DNA of 37,289 nt from Granulicella sp. (GCA_027365345.1 DAHXNO010000094.1:1-37289), one strand, 5' to 3'. Positions 7,800-17,387 are shown, counted from the first letter of the stretch. Made by a program: numbers and translations. Notes: generated from the letters alone by a model not told the origin.

Positions 7800-8381
7800 A
7801 TGATGAACGCCGCGCACATCGCCGCACTGCAGGATCAGTTCACGGCCCACGGTCACGACCCCTCGCTCCCTGAAGCTTCAGCCTCCTGCAGCTTTGACCA
7901 ACTCGTGCTGGACCAGCATCGAGCCAACTTCGACCTGTGGCACTGCGAAGATCGCGCCCGCGACCCCCAGGCCCCCGACCACGCCATCGTTGCCGTCAAA
8001 CGGCAGATCGATCAGATCAACCAGATCCGCAACGATCTGGCCGAACAGATCGATATCGCGCTGCTGGCCCTTGCCCGGCAGAACAGCGCGGCGCCTCTCC
8101 ACTCCGAGTCTCCCGGCCTGATCATCGACCGGCTCTCCATTCTGGCGCTCAAGATCTTTCATACCGGCGAGCAGTTGCACCGCTCCACCCTGGAACACCA
8201 GATGCGCAACCAATCCCGGCTTCTGGTCTTGAAGGAACAGCGTACCGATCTGGCAGACTGCCTTGATTCCCTATGGTCGGATGTCCTGGCGGGCCGCCGC
8301 CGTTTCAAGCTTTACCGTCAACTGAAGATGTACAACGATCCAACGCTCAATCCGGTGTTCTATGCCCGCTCCCTGACCTGA
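7800..8381 (+). CDS. DUF4254 domain protein
   Basis: A 193-aa soluble protein recognised as DUF4254 by FDQLVLDQHRANFDLWHCEDRARDP near the N terminus, then VAVKRQIDQINQIRNDLAEQID, then GLIIDRLSILALKIFHTGEQL and a basic tail (RRRFKLYRQLKMYNDP). It is mostly helical. The biochemical role is not known to me; in other genomes the family is found beside LPS core glycosyltransferases. Here it sits head-to-head with the GT9 heptosyltransferase and hldE, so a part in LPS core assembly is inferred. The start could be either ATG of the ATGATG at 7800-7805. The end TGA is at 8379-8381. Confidence 0.85.
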   Translation: MMNAAHIAALQDQFTAHGHDPSLPEASASCSFDQLVLDQHRANFDLWHCEDRARDPQAPDHAIVAVKRQIDQINQIRNDLAEQIDIALLALARQNSAAPLHSESPGLIIDRLSILALKIFHTGEQLHRSTLEHQMRNQSRLLVLKEQRTDLADCLDSLWSDVLAGRRRFKLYRQLKMYNDPTLNPVFYARSLT

Positions 8382-8419
8382 TCGATTACACTCGGATCGT
8401 TTATCCGTTACACTCTCAT

Positions 8420-8449
8420 TTGACCATCGTCATCGAACCCTCGTATAAA
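8420..8449 (+). promoter_or_regulatory. Candidate sigma-70 promoter of the TPR gene
   Basis: TTGACC at 8420-8425 and TATAAA at 8444-8449 are separated by 18 bp, the best consensus match in the window. Transcription would start near 8456 and leave a leader of about 50 bases before the ATG at 8505. Upstream, TTACACTC is repeated at 8386-8393 and 8408-8415, 22 bp apart and so on the same helix face, which could be an activator or repressor site. Confidence 0.55.
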
Positions 8450-8504
8450 GCCATTGCATACTGAACCCATCCATCGCTTAGCTGACAGCTTCCCCGAGAA
8501 CACC

Positions 8505-9092
8505 ATGGCCACCAAGCAAGCTTCTTCAACCACAGCCACCAACGCCACAAACTCCCATAAGGGAGCCCGCCCCTCGCGCACCCTCGCCGGCAATGCGCAG
8601 CACCCCGCCGATCCCGCACGCAAATCCACGCTCGCTCTTTACGAGAGCGCCATCAAACTGATGCAAACCGGGAAGTACGAGAAGGCGCATGAAGCCTTCT
8701 CCCGCATGCTGGGCTCCGCGCCCCAGGATCTTGCCGACCGCATCCGCATGTACATCGCCGCCTGCGTCGCCCAGATCGGCAAAGGCTCCAACAGCTTTCA
8801 GACCCACGAAGAACGTTACGACTACGCAATCTCTCTGCTCAACCAGGGCAACTACGAGGATGCCCGCGAACATCTCCAGCAGATCCTCCTCGAGGAGCAG
8901 TCGGCCGACTACGCCTTTTATGGCCTGGCGCTGCTGGCTAGCCTGACCGGCGATCCCGACACCTGCATCGAGCACCTGGCTGAAGCGATTCGGCTGAATG
9001 GACAAAACCGTCTTCAGGCTCGCATGGACTCGGACTTCGACGGCGTAGCCGACGACCCACGCTTCACCGAACTCCTCTATCCGGAGGTCTGA
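8505..9092 (+). CDS. Tetratricopeptide-repeat protein, 195 aa
   Basis: The protein has a low-complexity, Thr/Ala-rich N terminus (about 45 residues), then two TPR-like helical units: STLALYESAIKLMQTGKYEKAHEAF with a partner helix, and YDYAISLLNQGNYEDAREHLQQIL followed by YAFYGLALLASLTGDPDTC. The spacing of Tyr, Gly, Tyr and Ala fits TPR. It ends with RMDSDFDGVADDPRFTELLYPE, an acidic segment seen in several TPR proteins from this kind of genome. No signal peptide is evident, so it is probably a cytoplasmic scaffold. I use the ATG at 8505 rather than an in-frame ATG at 8454, because the latter lies at or before the expected transcription start. Partner unknown. Confidence 0.8.
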   Translation: MATKQASSTTATNATNSHKGARPSRTLAGNAQHPADPARKSTLALYESAIKLMQTGKYEKAHEAFSRMLGSAPQDLADRIRMYIAACVAQIGKGSNSFQTHEERYDYAISLLNQGNYEDAREHLQQILLEEQSADYAFYGLALLASLTGDPDTCIEHLAEAIRLNGQNRLQARMDSDFDGVADDPRFTELLYPEV

Positions 9093-9403
9093 CTTCGCCT
9101 GGACTCCACCCGGCGTCCAGCCCGCTGCGCCCGTGGCCAAGCGACCTTTCCACAGCCAGTGGCCGCTCCTGGCAGGGCGCACTCCCCAGACAACCGGCGG
9201 AACCCGGCCCTGGAACCCTCGCCAGACCAGCCTCCACCGGCAAAACGAACCCTGGCGAACCAACGGGATCACCACCAGCCGCCAACCCGCATCCAATGGT
9301 TTCAGCCCATGATTTCGGATCCCCATCGCCCGAATGCACCTGCCCCCACCGGTTTCTATCCCGCAAAATACTGAAAACCTTATGTCTCTTGGCCGCGTCC
9401 GAA
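9093..9403. other. Gene-poor gap before yvcK
   Basis: This stretch between the TPR gene and yvcK contains no convincing reading frame on either strand. It is rich in CCAGCC/CCGGC-type words but shows no clear terminator with a T run and no repeat. The only signal is the -10-like box at its right edge. Confidence 0.5.
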
Positions 9404-9409
9404 TACACT
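9404..9409 (+). promoter_or_regulatory. -10-like box directly before yvcK (leaderless start)
   Basis: TACACT at 9404-9409 lies 8 bases before the ATG at 9418 and there is no purine-rich ribosome site between them. A transcript from this box would begin at or next to the start codon. The -35 region is weak (TTATGT at 9380-9385). Confidence 0.4.
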
Positions 9410-9417
9410 GTTAGCCA

Positions 9418-10446
9418 ATGCGCAAATCTCGTCAGCTTCGGGTAGTGGCCATCGGCGGCGGAACCGGCCTATCGACGCTGCTGCGTGGGCTCAAGTCCTA
9501 CGTAGCGCCGGCGCCTGGGACACCCCAGCCTGCCTACCCAGGTCCGGAACCCCGGCCCGCACTCATCGGTGAACTCTCCGCCATCGTGACCGTCACCGAC
9601 GACGGAGGCTCCTCCGGCCGCCTGCGTGAAGATCTCAACATGCTTCCCCCCGGCGACATCCGCAACTGCCTGGTGGCGCTGTCCCCGGAAGAGGGGCTCC
9701 TCTCTCGCCTCTTCCAGTACCGGTTTGAGAATGGCGACTTACAGGGACACAGCTTCGGCAATCTCTTCCTCGCCGCTCTCACCGGCATCACCGGGGACTT
9801 TGCTCAGGCGGTTCAGACCAGCTCACAGATCCTGGCCAGCCGCGGCCGCATCTACCCCTGCACCATGGCCAACGCCACCATCTCCGCCCGCATGGACGAT
9901 GGCTCCATCGTCCACGGCGAGACCAGCATCACAGCCTCCCGTCGCTCCATTGCCGAGCTGATGCTCTCCCCTACCGATGCAGCAGCCCTCCCCGAGGCCC
10001 TCGACGCCATCGCCTCCGCAGACCTGATCACCATCGGCCCCGGCTCGCTCTACACCTCCCTGATCACCAACCTGCTGGTCCGTGACGTCCCCCAGGCCAT
10101 CGCCCGCAGCAACGCTACCCGAATCTTCATCTGCAACCTCATGACCCAGGCCAATGAGAGCCTCGGCCTCACCGCCTCCCAGCACATCGAAAAGATCCTA
10201 GACCACGCCGGCAGCAAGATCTTCGACTACGCCCTGATCAATACGGCCCAAGTGGACGCCAAGATCCTCGAGCACTACGCCCGATCCGGTCAGTCTCCGA
10301 TTGAGGCCGACCTGGACCGCGTTCGCTCCCTGGGCGTAACGCCCATCACCGGCAGCTTTGTTCACCAGGGCCTGGTTCTGCGGCACAGTTATGACGTTCT
10401 GGCGGAAACTGTCTTGCAACTGGCTCTTGAGACCTCCGCCGTATAA
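9418..10446 (+). CDS. yvcK: YvcK/CofD-like protein (gluconeogenesis factor family)
   Basis: A 342-aa protein of the CofD-like fold. It opens with a nucleotide-binding strand and glycine loop (VVAIGGGTGLSTLLRGLK), then TVTDDGGSSGRLRED, LPPGDIRNCLVAL, GHSFGNLFLAAL, and later TIGPGSLYTSLITNLLV, all characteristic of YvcK. In Bacillus and mycobacteria YvcK binds UDP-GlcNAc and links central carbon state to peptidoglycan synthesis. The insert after LKSYV (PAPGTPQPAYPGPEPRP) is a proline-rich loop absent from shorter homologues. The start is the ATG at 9418, consistent with the -10 box just upstream. Confidence 0.93.
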   Translation: MRKSRQLRVVAIGGGTGLSTLLRGLKSYVAPAPGTPQPAYPGPEPRPALIGELSAIVTVTDDGGSSGRLREDLNMLPPGDIRNCLVALSPEEGLLSRLFQYRFENGDLQGHSFGNLFLAALTGITGDFAQAVQTSSQILASRGRIYPCTMANATISARMDDGSIVHGETSITASRRSIAELMLSPTDAAALPEALDAIASADLITIGPGSLYTSLITNLLVRDVPQAIARSNATRIFICNLMTQANESLGLTASQHIEKILDHAGSKIFDYALINTAQVDAKILEHYARSGQSPIEADLDRVRSLGVTPITGSFVHQGLVLRHSYDVLAETVLQLALETSAV

Positions 10447-10499
10447 GATCCCTTCAGTTGCTCTCATCTCAAGTTGCCTCTGCGTCTCCCTGCGGTACC

Positions 10500-11312
10500 A
10501 TGCCCAGCTCCATATCCTCGTCGCTCTCTACATTCGGCCGCATACTCTACGCGCTCTCTCTGCTGGGCTTCGGCCTGCAATACGCCATCTACGGGCAACT
10601 CCGCCGCGGCCTTCCTCTGTGCCCGGCAGACCTGCCGCACCATCACCTGCTGGCCTACGCACTCGCTGCCGCGTTCATCGGCGCCGGCCTTCTGCTGCTC
10701 ACCTCCTGGCAAACCCTTCCGGTCAGCCTCTTCCTCGGCCTGCTGCTGCTGGCTTCCTCGGCGCTCTACCTGTGGCCGCTTCAGGGCAACCTGAACGATA
10801 CCCTCGGCTACACCTTCAGTAACGGCAACGCCCGCACCGTCTTCCTGCAATGCCTCAGCTTTGCCGCCACGGCGCTGATCCTGCACGGCCTGTTGGCCGG
10901 AGCCAAAGGCCGCTACACCCTGATGCCCGGCCGCATCCTCTTCGCCTTCGCCATGGTCCTCTTCGGGCTACAACATTTCCTTTACGTGCGTTTTTTAGCC
11001 AAGCTGGTCCCACGCTGGATCCACGGCCATCACGCCTGGGTCATCGTCACCGGCTTCGCGCTGATTGTGGCTGGCATGTCCATCGCCACCACGATCGAAG
11101 ACAAATACGCCTCCTACGGGCTCTTTCTGCTCTTTGCAGGATGGCTCGCGCTGCTCCACGCCCCGCGCATCTTCCACCATCCGCGCAGCGGGGACGAGTG
11201 GTCCAGCGGCTTGGTCGTCGTGGGCCTCAGCGGGGCCTCGCTGTTGTTGGCCGCCGCATCCAGCGGCGGCAAGCCAAAGCCGGCGAAGAAGGAACGCCCC
11301 TGGCGGCCATAG
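10500..11312 (+). CDS. DoxX-like integral membrane protein
   Basis: A 270-aa membrane protein with about seven to eight hydrophobic helices and a basic C-terminal tail (GGKPKPAKKERPWRP). It resembles the DoxX-like family: GRILFAFAMVLFGLQHFLYV followed by LVPRWIHGHHAWVIVTGFALIVAG is the familiar core. A weaker version of the same motif occurs near the N terminus (GRILYALSLLGFGLQYAIYG), so the protein looks like an internal duplication of a four-helix unit. Function is unknown; some DoxX proteins take part in redox or sulfur metabolism, but nothing here shows that. The ATG at 10500 is preferred over an in-frame ATG at 10458, which would overlap the leader. It lies 53 bp after yvcK and may be read from it. 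Confidence 0.8.
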   Translation: MPSSISSSLSTFGRILYALSLLGFGLQYAIYGQLRRGLPLCPADLPHHHLLAYALAAAFIGAGLLLLTSWQTLPVSLFLGLLLLASSALYLWPLQGNLNDTLGYTFSNGNARTVFLQCLSFAATALILHGLLAGAKGRYTLMPGRILFAFAMVLFGLQHFLYVRFLAKLVPRWIHGHHAWVIVTGFALIVAGMSIATTIEDKYASYGLFLLFAGWLALLHAPRIFHHPRSGDEWSSGLVVVGLSGASLLLAAASSGGKPKPAKKERPWRP

Positions 11313-11412
11313 AAATCTCAGCATGACGCGCCGGACGCCATCACTTGCAGGACCTTTGTCAGCGAGGAAGACACCGCGGGAAGACCGCTCCCGGCATCCG
11401 TCTCAAGATAGC

Positions 11413-12639
11413 CTAACTGCCGATCGCCACCAGCCCGGCGTCCTCCGCCACGGTCCTCTTCAACTGCCCGCAGGCCGCATAGATGTCTCTTCCCCGTGGC
11501 CGCCGGATATAGGTTGCAACCCCTCCCTCGATCAACATCTTCTGGAACACCGCCACATCCTTCGGCTCGGGTTGATGGTAATCGATCCCCGGCCCCGGAT
11601 TCCAGACGATCAGGTTCACCTTGGCCCGCATCCCGGCAAGCAACCGCAGTACCTCCCGAGCATGCTGCGGCCGATCGTTCACCCCGCCCAGCAGAACGTA
11701 CTCAAACGTCACCCACTCCCTGGTCCGCAGCGGAATCTTTCTTACCGCCTCCAGCAGTTGCGCGATCTCCCACTTGCGCGTGATCGGCATAATCTGCGCC
11801 CGCACCTGGTCGTTGCTGGCGTTCAAGCTCAGCGCCAGCTTGGGCCGCACAGCTTCACCAGCAAAGGCCTCGATCCCCGGCAGGATTCCACTGGTGGAGA
11901 CGGTCATCCGCGACTCCGGCACTCCTACCCCCTCCACCAACAGCCGTACGCTCTTCATAAACTCGTCGTAGTTCAGAAAGGGCTCTCCCATGCCCATAAA
12001 AACAAGGTTGATGCGATCCTTGCCCACCTGAATCCGATGCCGGTTCAGCACCGCGGCCACCTGCCCGGCGATCTCCCCGGCCGTCAAATTGCGCCGGATT
12101 CCCAGCTTTGCGGTCAGGCAGAACTGGCAGTTCACCGCGCACCCCACCTGGCTGGAGATGCAGATGGTCGCCCTCCGGAAGCCCATCTCCGCCAGCGTCC
12201 CGAAGTTCGGCCGGTCACGCCCATTCGCTCTCCGCTCCCAGAAGGACGACTTGCCTCCCGCAACCGCCTCCGCAGCCGACTGCACCTCGCCAGCCTCTTC
12301 TTCGGCGGCCTCGCTCCCATCGCCGCGCTCTCCGCCGTCTCCATCCGGCATCCACACCGTCTCTACCGTCTCACCATCCGCCATCCGCATCAGATAGCGC
12401 TCAGTTCCATCCACGCTCACCGCGGTCTGCGCCATCACTGGCAGGCCCACATCCCACCCCCCGGCGCTCAACTGTTCCCGCAGCCGCTCCGGCAGGGTTG
12501 TGACCGCGTCCAGGGAGGTCACACGCTGTCTATAGATGGCCTCAAAGAGCTGCCGCGCGCGATAGGGCTTCTGCCCCAGCGCCTCCATCAGCCCGGTCAA
12601 CTCCGCCAGATTCAATCCAAACAGAGCGCGCTTCTCCAT
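11413..12639 (-). CDS. rlmN: 23S rRNA/tRNA (adenine-C2) methyltransferase RlmN
   Basis: Radical-SAM methylase that modifies A2503 of 23S rRNA and A37 of some tRNAs. The 408-aa protein starts with LNLAELTGLMEALGQKPYRARQLFEAIYRQ and has the cluster motif CAVNCQFC (CX3CX2C) in SSQVGCAVNCQFCLTAKLG, then LVFMGMGEPFLNYDE, STSGILPGI, LALSLNAS, VTFEYVLLGGVND and a terminal catalytic-Cys region RGRDIYAACGQL. Unlike the usual family, the segment between VWMPDG and RRATICISSQVGC carries about 45 extra residues, acidic at first (DGGERGDGSEAAEEEAGE). The ATG at 12639 is chosen because TACACT (minus strand, 12646-12651) ends 6 bases before it and the family begins near LFGLNLAEL. Confidence 0.94.
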   Translation of the reverse strand: MEKRALFGLNLAELTGLMEALGQKPYRARQLFEAIYRQRVTSLDAVTTLPERLREQLSAGGWDVGLPVMAQTAVSVDGTERYLMRMADGETVETVWMPDGDGGERGDGSEAAEEEAGEVQSAAEAVAGGKSSFWERRANGRDRPNFGTLAEMGFRRATICISSQVGCAVNCQFCLTAKLGIRRNLTAGEIAGQVAAVLNRHRIQVGKDRINLVFMGMGEPFLNYDEFMKSVRLLVEGVGVPESRMTVSTSGILPGIEAFAGEAVRPKLALSLNASNDQVRAQIMPITRKWEIAQLLEAVRKIPLRTREWVTFEYVLLGGVNDRPQHAREVLRLLAGMRAKVNLIVWNPGPGIDYHQPEPKDVAVFQKMLIEGGVATYIRRPRGRDIYAACGQLKRTVAEDAGLVAIGS

Positions 12640-12670
12640 CGCTTCAGTGTACTGCCCTACAATCACCGCT
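12640..12670. promoter_or_regulatory. Compact divergent promoter region, rlmN / DUF4440 gene
   Basis: Only 31 bp separate the two start codons. On the minus strand TACACT (12646-12651) lies 6 bases before the rlmN ATG; on the plus strand TACAAT (12658-12663) lies 7 bases before the ATG at 12671. Neither gene has a ribosome site. Both transcripts would be leaderless, and each -35 region must fall within the other's coding sequence. Confidence 0.5.
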
Positions 12671-13081
12671 ATGCCCCCTTCCCATGTCTTCGCCAACACC
12701 AGCGCCGAACTTCTTCCCGTGCTTGAGGAACTCCGCTGCCGCGAACCCATCTTCCATCGCCGCGACAAGCCCACCACCATGGCGCCCGGCTACTGGGAGG
12801 TGGGAGCCTCCGGCCGCCGCTACAGCCGCGAGTTCATCCTTCAACTCTTCACAACTTCTCCTCCCGCCGACGCACTGGAGGCTGGCTGGCTCACCTCCGA
12901 CCACGCGGTCCTGCGCCTGAGCGCCGATACCTATCTCTTCACCTACACCCTTCAGCAATCCCAGCGTGTCACCCGCCGCGCAACCATCTGGCAACAGACA
13001 CCAACCGGCTGGCAAGTCCTGTTTCACCAAGGTACGATCGCCACAACCGATGTCGATGATGCCGCGCCTGCGCAATCATGA
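12671..13081 (+). CDS. DUF4440 / SnoaL-like (NTF2-fold) protein
   Basis: A 136-aa soluble protein. The sequence LLPVLEELRCREPIFHRRD, MAPGYWEVGASGRRYSREFIL, then AVLRLSADTYLFTYTLQQ and RRATIWQQTPTGWQVLFHQGT follows the DUF4440 pattern: a helix that starts LxELxxREPIF, then a cone-shaped beta sheet ending in WxxxxxGWQVxFHQGT. The fold is NTF2-like, a shape used by small enzymes and binding proteins; the substrate cannot be told. The start is ATG at 12671 just after TACAAT. It diverges from rlmN, and an M16 peptidase follows 13 bp after the stop. Confidence 0.8.
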   Translation: MPPSHVFANTSAELLPVLEELRCREPIFHRRDKPTTMAPGYWEVGASGRRYSREFILQLFTTSPPADALEAGWLTSDHAVLRLSADTYLFTYTLQQSQRVTRRATIWQQTPTGWQVLFHQGTIATTDVDDAAPAQS

Positions 13082-13094
13082 AACAATAGTTCAG

Positions 13095-14423
13095 ATGCCC
13101 ATCTCCGTTCCCGTCGCTGAGAATGCGATCGTCTCCGCCCCCGCTCCTCACCTGCGTGACATCCGCACCACCACCCTCCCCAATGGCCTTCTGGTCCTCA
13201 CCGAGCGCATGCCCCATCTGCGCTCCATCGCCATGGGCGTCTGGATCGACTCCGGCTCCCGCGACGAACCCCTGGAGCTCAACGGCATCTCCCACTTCAT
13301 CGAGCACATGGTCTTCAAGGGAACCACCACCCGCTCAGCCCAGCAGTTCGCCCGCGAGGTTGACGCCATCGGAGGCAATCTCGACGCCTTCACCGGCAAG
13401 GAGACCATCTGTTTCAGCATCAAGCTCCTGGACCAGAACCTTCCTGCCGCACTCGATCTGCTCGCAGACCTGGTCCTCCACCCCACCTTTACCCCGGAAG
13501 ATATCACCCGCGAGCAGGGCGTCATCCTCGAAGAGATCAAGATGGATGAGGACAACCCCGATTACCTCGTCCACGACCTCTTTACCCGGAACTTCTGGCC
13601 CAACGACGCTCTGGGCCGGCCCATCCTTGGCGCCGCGCCAACGGTCTCCAGCTTTACCCGGCAGATTGTACGTTCCGAGTACGCCCGTCGCTTCACCCCG
13701 GCGAACATGGTCTTTTCCGCCGCCGGCAACCTTCACCACGACGAATTTGTGGCGCAGGTGGCATCATCCTTCCGCTCCCTGGCCCCAGGCTCGGGAGATA
13801 CGATCGCGCGCTCCCATGCTCCGCGGACCACGCCCCACATCACCCTCAAGCGAAAGAAATCTCTGGAGCAGGTGCAGCTCTGCCTGGCGGTCCCCGCGCC
13901 TCCGGTGGCCTCGCCGCTGCGCTACACCGCCTATCTGCTGAACTCTATCCTGGGTGGAGGGATGAGTTCCCGGCTCTTTCAGTCCATTCGCGAGGATCGC
14001 GGCCTGGCCTACAGCATCTACTCCGAGCTCAACCCCTTCCGCGACACCGGCTCTCTGGCCGTCTATGCGGGCTGCTCACCGGCCAACACCCGCCAGGTGC
14101 TTGACCTTACCCTCGTCGAACTCATCCGCATCCGGCAACACCCCGTCACCGGCGAAGAGCTCCAGCGCGCCAAGTCGCAGTTCAAGGGCAACATGGTCTT
14201 GGGCCTGGAGACCTCCGGCTCCCGCATGTCCTCACTCGCCCGCCAGCAGATGTACTGGGGCCGCTTCTTCTCGCTCGATGAGATCACCGCGGCGGTGGAC
14301 GCAGTCACGGCCGCGGACATCCAGGCTCTGGCCAACGAACTTCTGCAGCCGGAGCATCTGGCGCTCACCCTGCTCGGCAACCTCGGCTCGCTGAAGTTAA
14401 CTCGGGCTGACCTCGGGTGCTAG
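13095..14423 (+). CDS. M16-family zinc metallopeptidase
   Basis: A pitrilysin-type peptidase (442 aa) of the processing-peptidase/YmxG group. The inverted zinc motif HFIEH (H67, E70, H71) follows GVWIDSGSRDE and ELNGIS; KGTTTRSAQQFAREVDAIGGNLDAFTGKE supplies the conserved region with a further Glu ligand. The second, non-catalytic half contains the substrate-binding RLFQSIREDRGLAYSIYSEL (the R-Y pair motif of the family). No signal peptide is visible, so it is probably cytoplasmic, clearing peptides, as YmxG-type homologues are. The ATG at 13095 lies 7 bases after AACAAT (13082-13087), with no SD. Further upstream in-frame ATGs would overlap the DUF4440 gene. Confidence 0.92.
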   Translation: MPISVPVAENAIVSAPAPHLRDIRTTTLPNGLLVLTERMPHLRSIAMGVWIDSGSRDEPLELNGISHFIEHMVFKGTTTRSAQQFAREVDAIGGNLDAFTGKETICFSIKLLDQNLPAALDLLADLVLHPTFTPEDITREQGVILEEIKMDEDNPDYLVHDLFTRNFWPNDALGRPILGAAPTVSSFTRQIVRSEYARRFTPANMVFSAAGNLHHDEFVAQVASSFRSLAPGSGDTIARSHAPRTTPHITLKRKKSLEQVQLCLAVPAPPVASPLRYTAYLLNSILGGGMSSRLFQSIREDRGLAYSIYSELNPFRDTGSLAVYAGCSPANTRQVLDLTLVELIRIRQHPVTGEELQRAKSQFKGNMVLGLETSGSRMSSLARQQMYWGRFFSLDEITAAVDAVTAADIQALANELLQPEHLALTLLGNLGSLKLTRADLGC

Positions 14424-14471
14424 CGGAGGGGTGCCGCCTCTGCGGCAGGGATACAACGGAGCCCTGATCCC

Positions 14472-14485
14472 GGCGCCCGGGCGCC
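14472..14485. repeat. Perfect 14-bp palindrome before the pilin promoter
   Basis: GGCGCCCGGGCGCC reads the same on both strands. It ends 6 bp before a possible -35 element (CTGTCA at 14492-14497) of the pilin promoter, so it could be an operator. It could also be a chance result of high G+C. Confidence 0.4.
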
Positions 14486-14491
14486 AAGATG

Positions 14492-14522
14492 CTGTCATCG
14501 CGGAGCCGGAAACGTCTATACT
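14492..14522 (+). promoter_or_regulatory. Candidate pilin promoter
   Basis: TATACT at 14517-14522 is a near-consensus -10 box; CTGTCA at 14492-14497 is a poor -35 with 19-bp spacing. The leader would be about 39 bases with GAGG at 14559-14562, five bases before the ATG. This is one of the few clearly Shine-Dalgarno-led starts here. Confidence 0.45.
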
Positions 14523-14567
14523 TTGAATCTGGAAATCTGAGCGCGCGTCCGGCTCTGCGAGGCATGT

Positions 14568-15071
14568 ATGAACACTCCCACCCATCGTCACGAATCCGGC
14601 TTTACCCTGGTTGAACTGCTCATTGTCATGTCGGTGATTCTGATCCTGCTGACGCTGGCGATCCCGGCCATGCAGTCGGTCATCCGCCGCGGCAATGAGA
14701 CCTCCGCCATCGCCAGCCTCCGCATGCTCGATGAGATGGAGGGCCAGTACAACTCCACCTACCCAGACCACGGATTTGCCTGCTCTCTCAACGCGCTGGG
14801 AGGCAAGGTCGGCTCCGGCCCGCCGACTGCCGAGGCCGCGCAACTCATCCCCGATGACCTGGCCAGCGGCCACAAGGCCGGCTATACCTTCACCATAAGC
14901 AACTGCGCCAAGACCACCATCAATAACGTCGATCAGTACAACAGCTATCAGATCACCGCCGTGCCCAACTCCGTTGGACACAGCGGCAATCGCGGCTTCT
15001 GCACCGACGAAAACGGAGAAATTCGCTACGACCCCAAAGGCGGTACCAACTGTACCGAGCTGCTTCAGTAA
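14568..15071 (+). CDS. Type IV pilin-like protein (type IVa prepilin)
   Basis: A 167-aa prepilin. Residues 1-10 form a short positively charged leader, then G-FTLVELLIVM, the prepilin peptidase site (cut after Gly, mature protein begins with N-methyl-Phe, Glu at +5). A hydrophobic N-terminal helix follows (LILLTLAIPAMQSVIR). The globular part has four cysteines (CSL, NCA, FCT, NCT) that could form two disulfides, including a C-terminal pair like the D-region of pilins. The gene stands alone, with its own promoter and a strong terminator and no assembly genes nearby, so it may be a major pilin served by machinery elsewhere or a minor pseudopilin. Confidence 0.88.
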   Translation: MNTPTHRHESGFTLVELLIVMSVILILLTLAIPAMQSVIRRGNETSAIASLRMLDEMEGQYNSTYPDHGFACSLNALGGKVGSGPPTAEAAQLIPDDLASGHKAGYTFTISNCAKTTINNVDQYNSYQITAVPNSVGHSGNRGFCTDENGEIRYDPKGGTNCTELLQ

Positions 15072-15129
15072 GAACCGCCGCGCGTTTCCAGAGCCAGAAG
15101 CTCCCGAATCCAAGCCCTTCCGAACCCAA

Positions 15130-15158
15130 GCGGCCGCCTTGCAGGCGGTCGCTTTTTT
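15130..15158 (+). terminator. Rho-independent terminator of the pilin gene
   Basis: A 9-bp G+C-rich stem (GCGGCCGCC at 15130-15138 with GGCGGTCGC at 15144-15152, one G-U pair) closes a 5-base loop and is followed directly by six T. It lies about 60 bp after the pilin stop. Confidence 0.9.
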
Positions 15159-15167
15159 GCTGTTTCT

Positions 15168-15302
15168 CTCCGAAAAGCTCATCTTGACATCGACCGTCTG
15201 CAAAGGCTCCAACTCGAAGCGCGTCTTGCCCGGATCAACTGCGCTCACCACTCGCTGCCAGCCAACGTTCTGCAAGGAAAACTCCTGCCCGGAGCGGTTC
15301 AA
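15168..15302 (-). other. Possible decayed gene fragment between pilin and pgi
   Basis: The 498-bp gap between pilin and pgi holds the terminator and, on the minus strand, a stretch whose translation looks protein-like (QEFSLQNVGWQRVVSAV, then DPGKTRFELEPLQTVDVKMSFSE). It has no good start; just upstream, a different frame reads GVSVSLGWPRGCSA, as if joined by a frameshift. I cannot name the family. The rest of the gap (15303-15568) shows nothing else but the pgi ribosome site. Confidence 0.25.
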
Positions 15303-15568
15303 TACGCGCTACAGCCCCTTGGCCACCCAAGCGAAACGGAGACGCCATCGTTGCACCCCGCACCCAATCGCCGCCTCCGTTCCGCCTTCTCTAAAGGTTC
15401 TTCAACAACCACAGGAACCGGCAGACCGCTCTTCCTGCATCTAACGTCTCTGTAACTCGCCAGCCTGCGCCGGTGATCGAATCCCATCAGCGAGTTCGGC
15501 CCGCCGAGCCGCTCATTCCGGTTCAGCGGCTCAACCAGCACACACTCAACCACCAGGAGAGGAAGTAC

Positions 15569-17200
<1,632 letters not shown>

Positions 17201-17348
17201 CCACCTTTAGCCGCTTCCGCCAGAAGGCGACAGCTCCAGACCATCTCCAATCCAACACATGCGATCGCTTGCCTCCTATCGAACAACAACAAAATAGGCT
17301 GCAAGCAATTGCATTCAAATGATCGTGCGTTTATCGTAGAGAGAGAGC

Positions 17349-17387
17349 GGCAATCGCCTGAGATCCCTCCGATCCCAGACGATTGCC
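17349..17387. promoter_or_regulatory. Inverted repeat upstream of the IclR-type gene (candidate operator)
   Basis: GGCAATCG at 17349-17356 is repeated inverted as CGATTGCC at 17380-17387, arms centred about 31 bp apart. It lies about 40 bp before the regulator's start. IclR-type proteins often repress their own gene from such sites; autoregulation here is inferred. GCAATTGC and GCGATCGC palindromes lie further upstream. Confidence 0.4.

Noticed and set aside
14472-14485. Palindrome as attachment or resolution site
   Set aside because: No recombinase gene or second copy is seen nearby; a promoter-linked or chance origin is simpler.
14397-15302. Minus-strand 301-codon frame over the pilin gene
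   Set aside because: It covers the pilin antisense, runs through the terminator, and begins at a TTG without ribosome site. Only its first 45 residues look protein-like and are reported separately.
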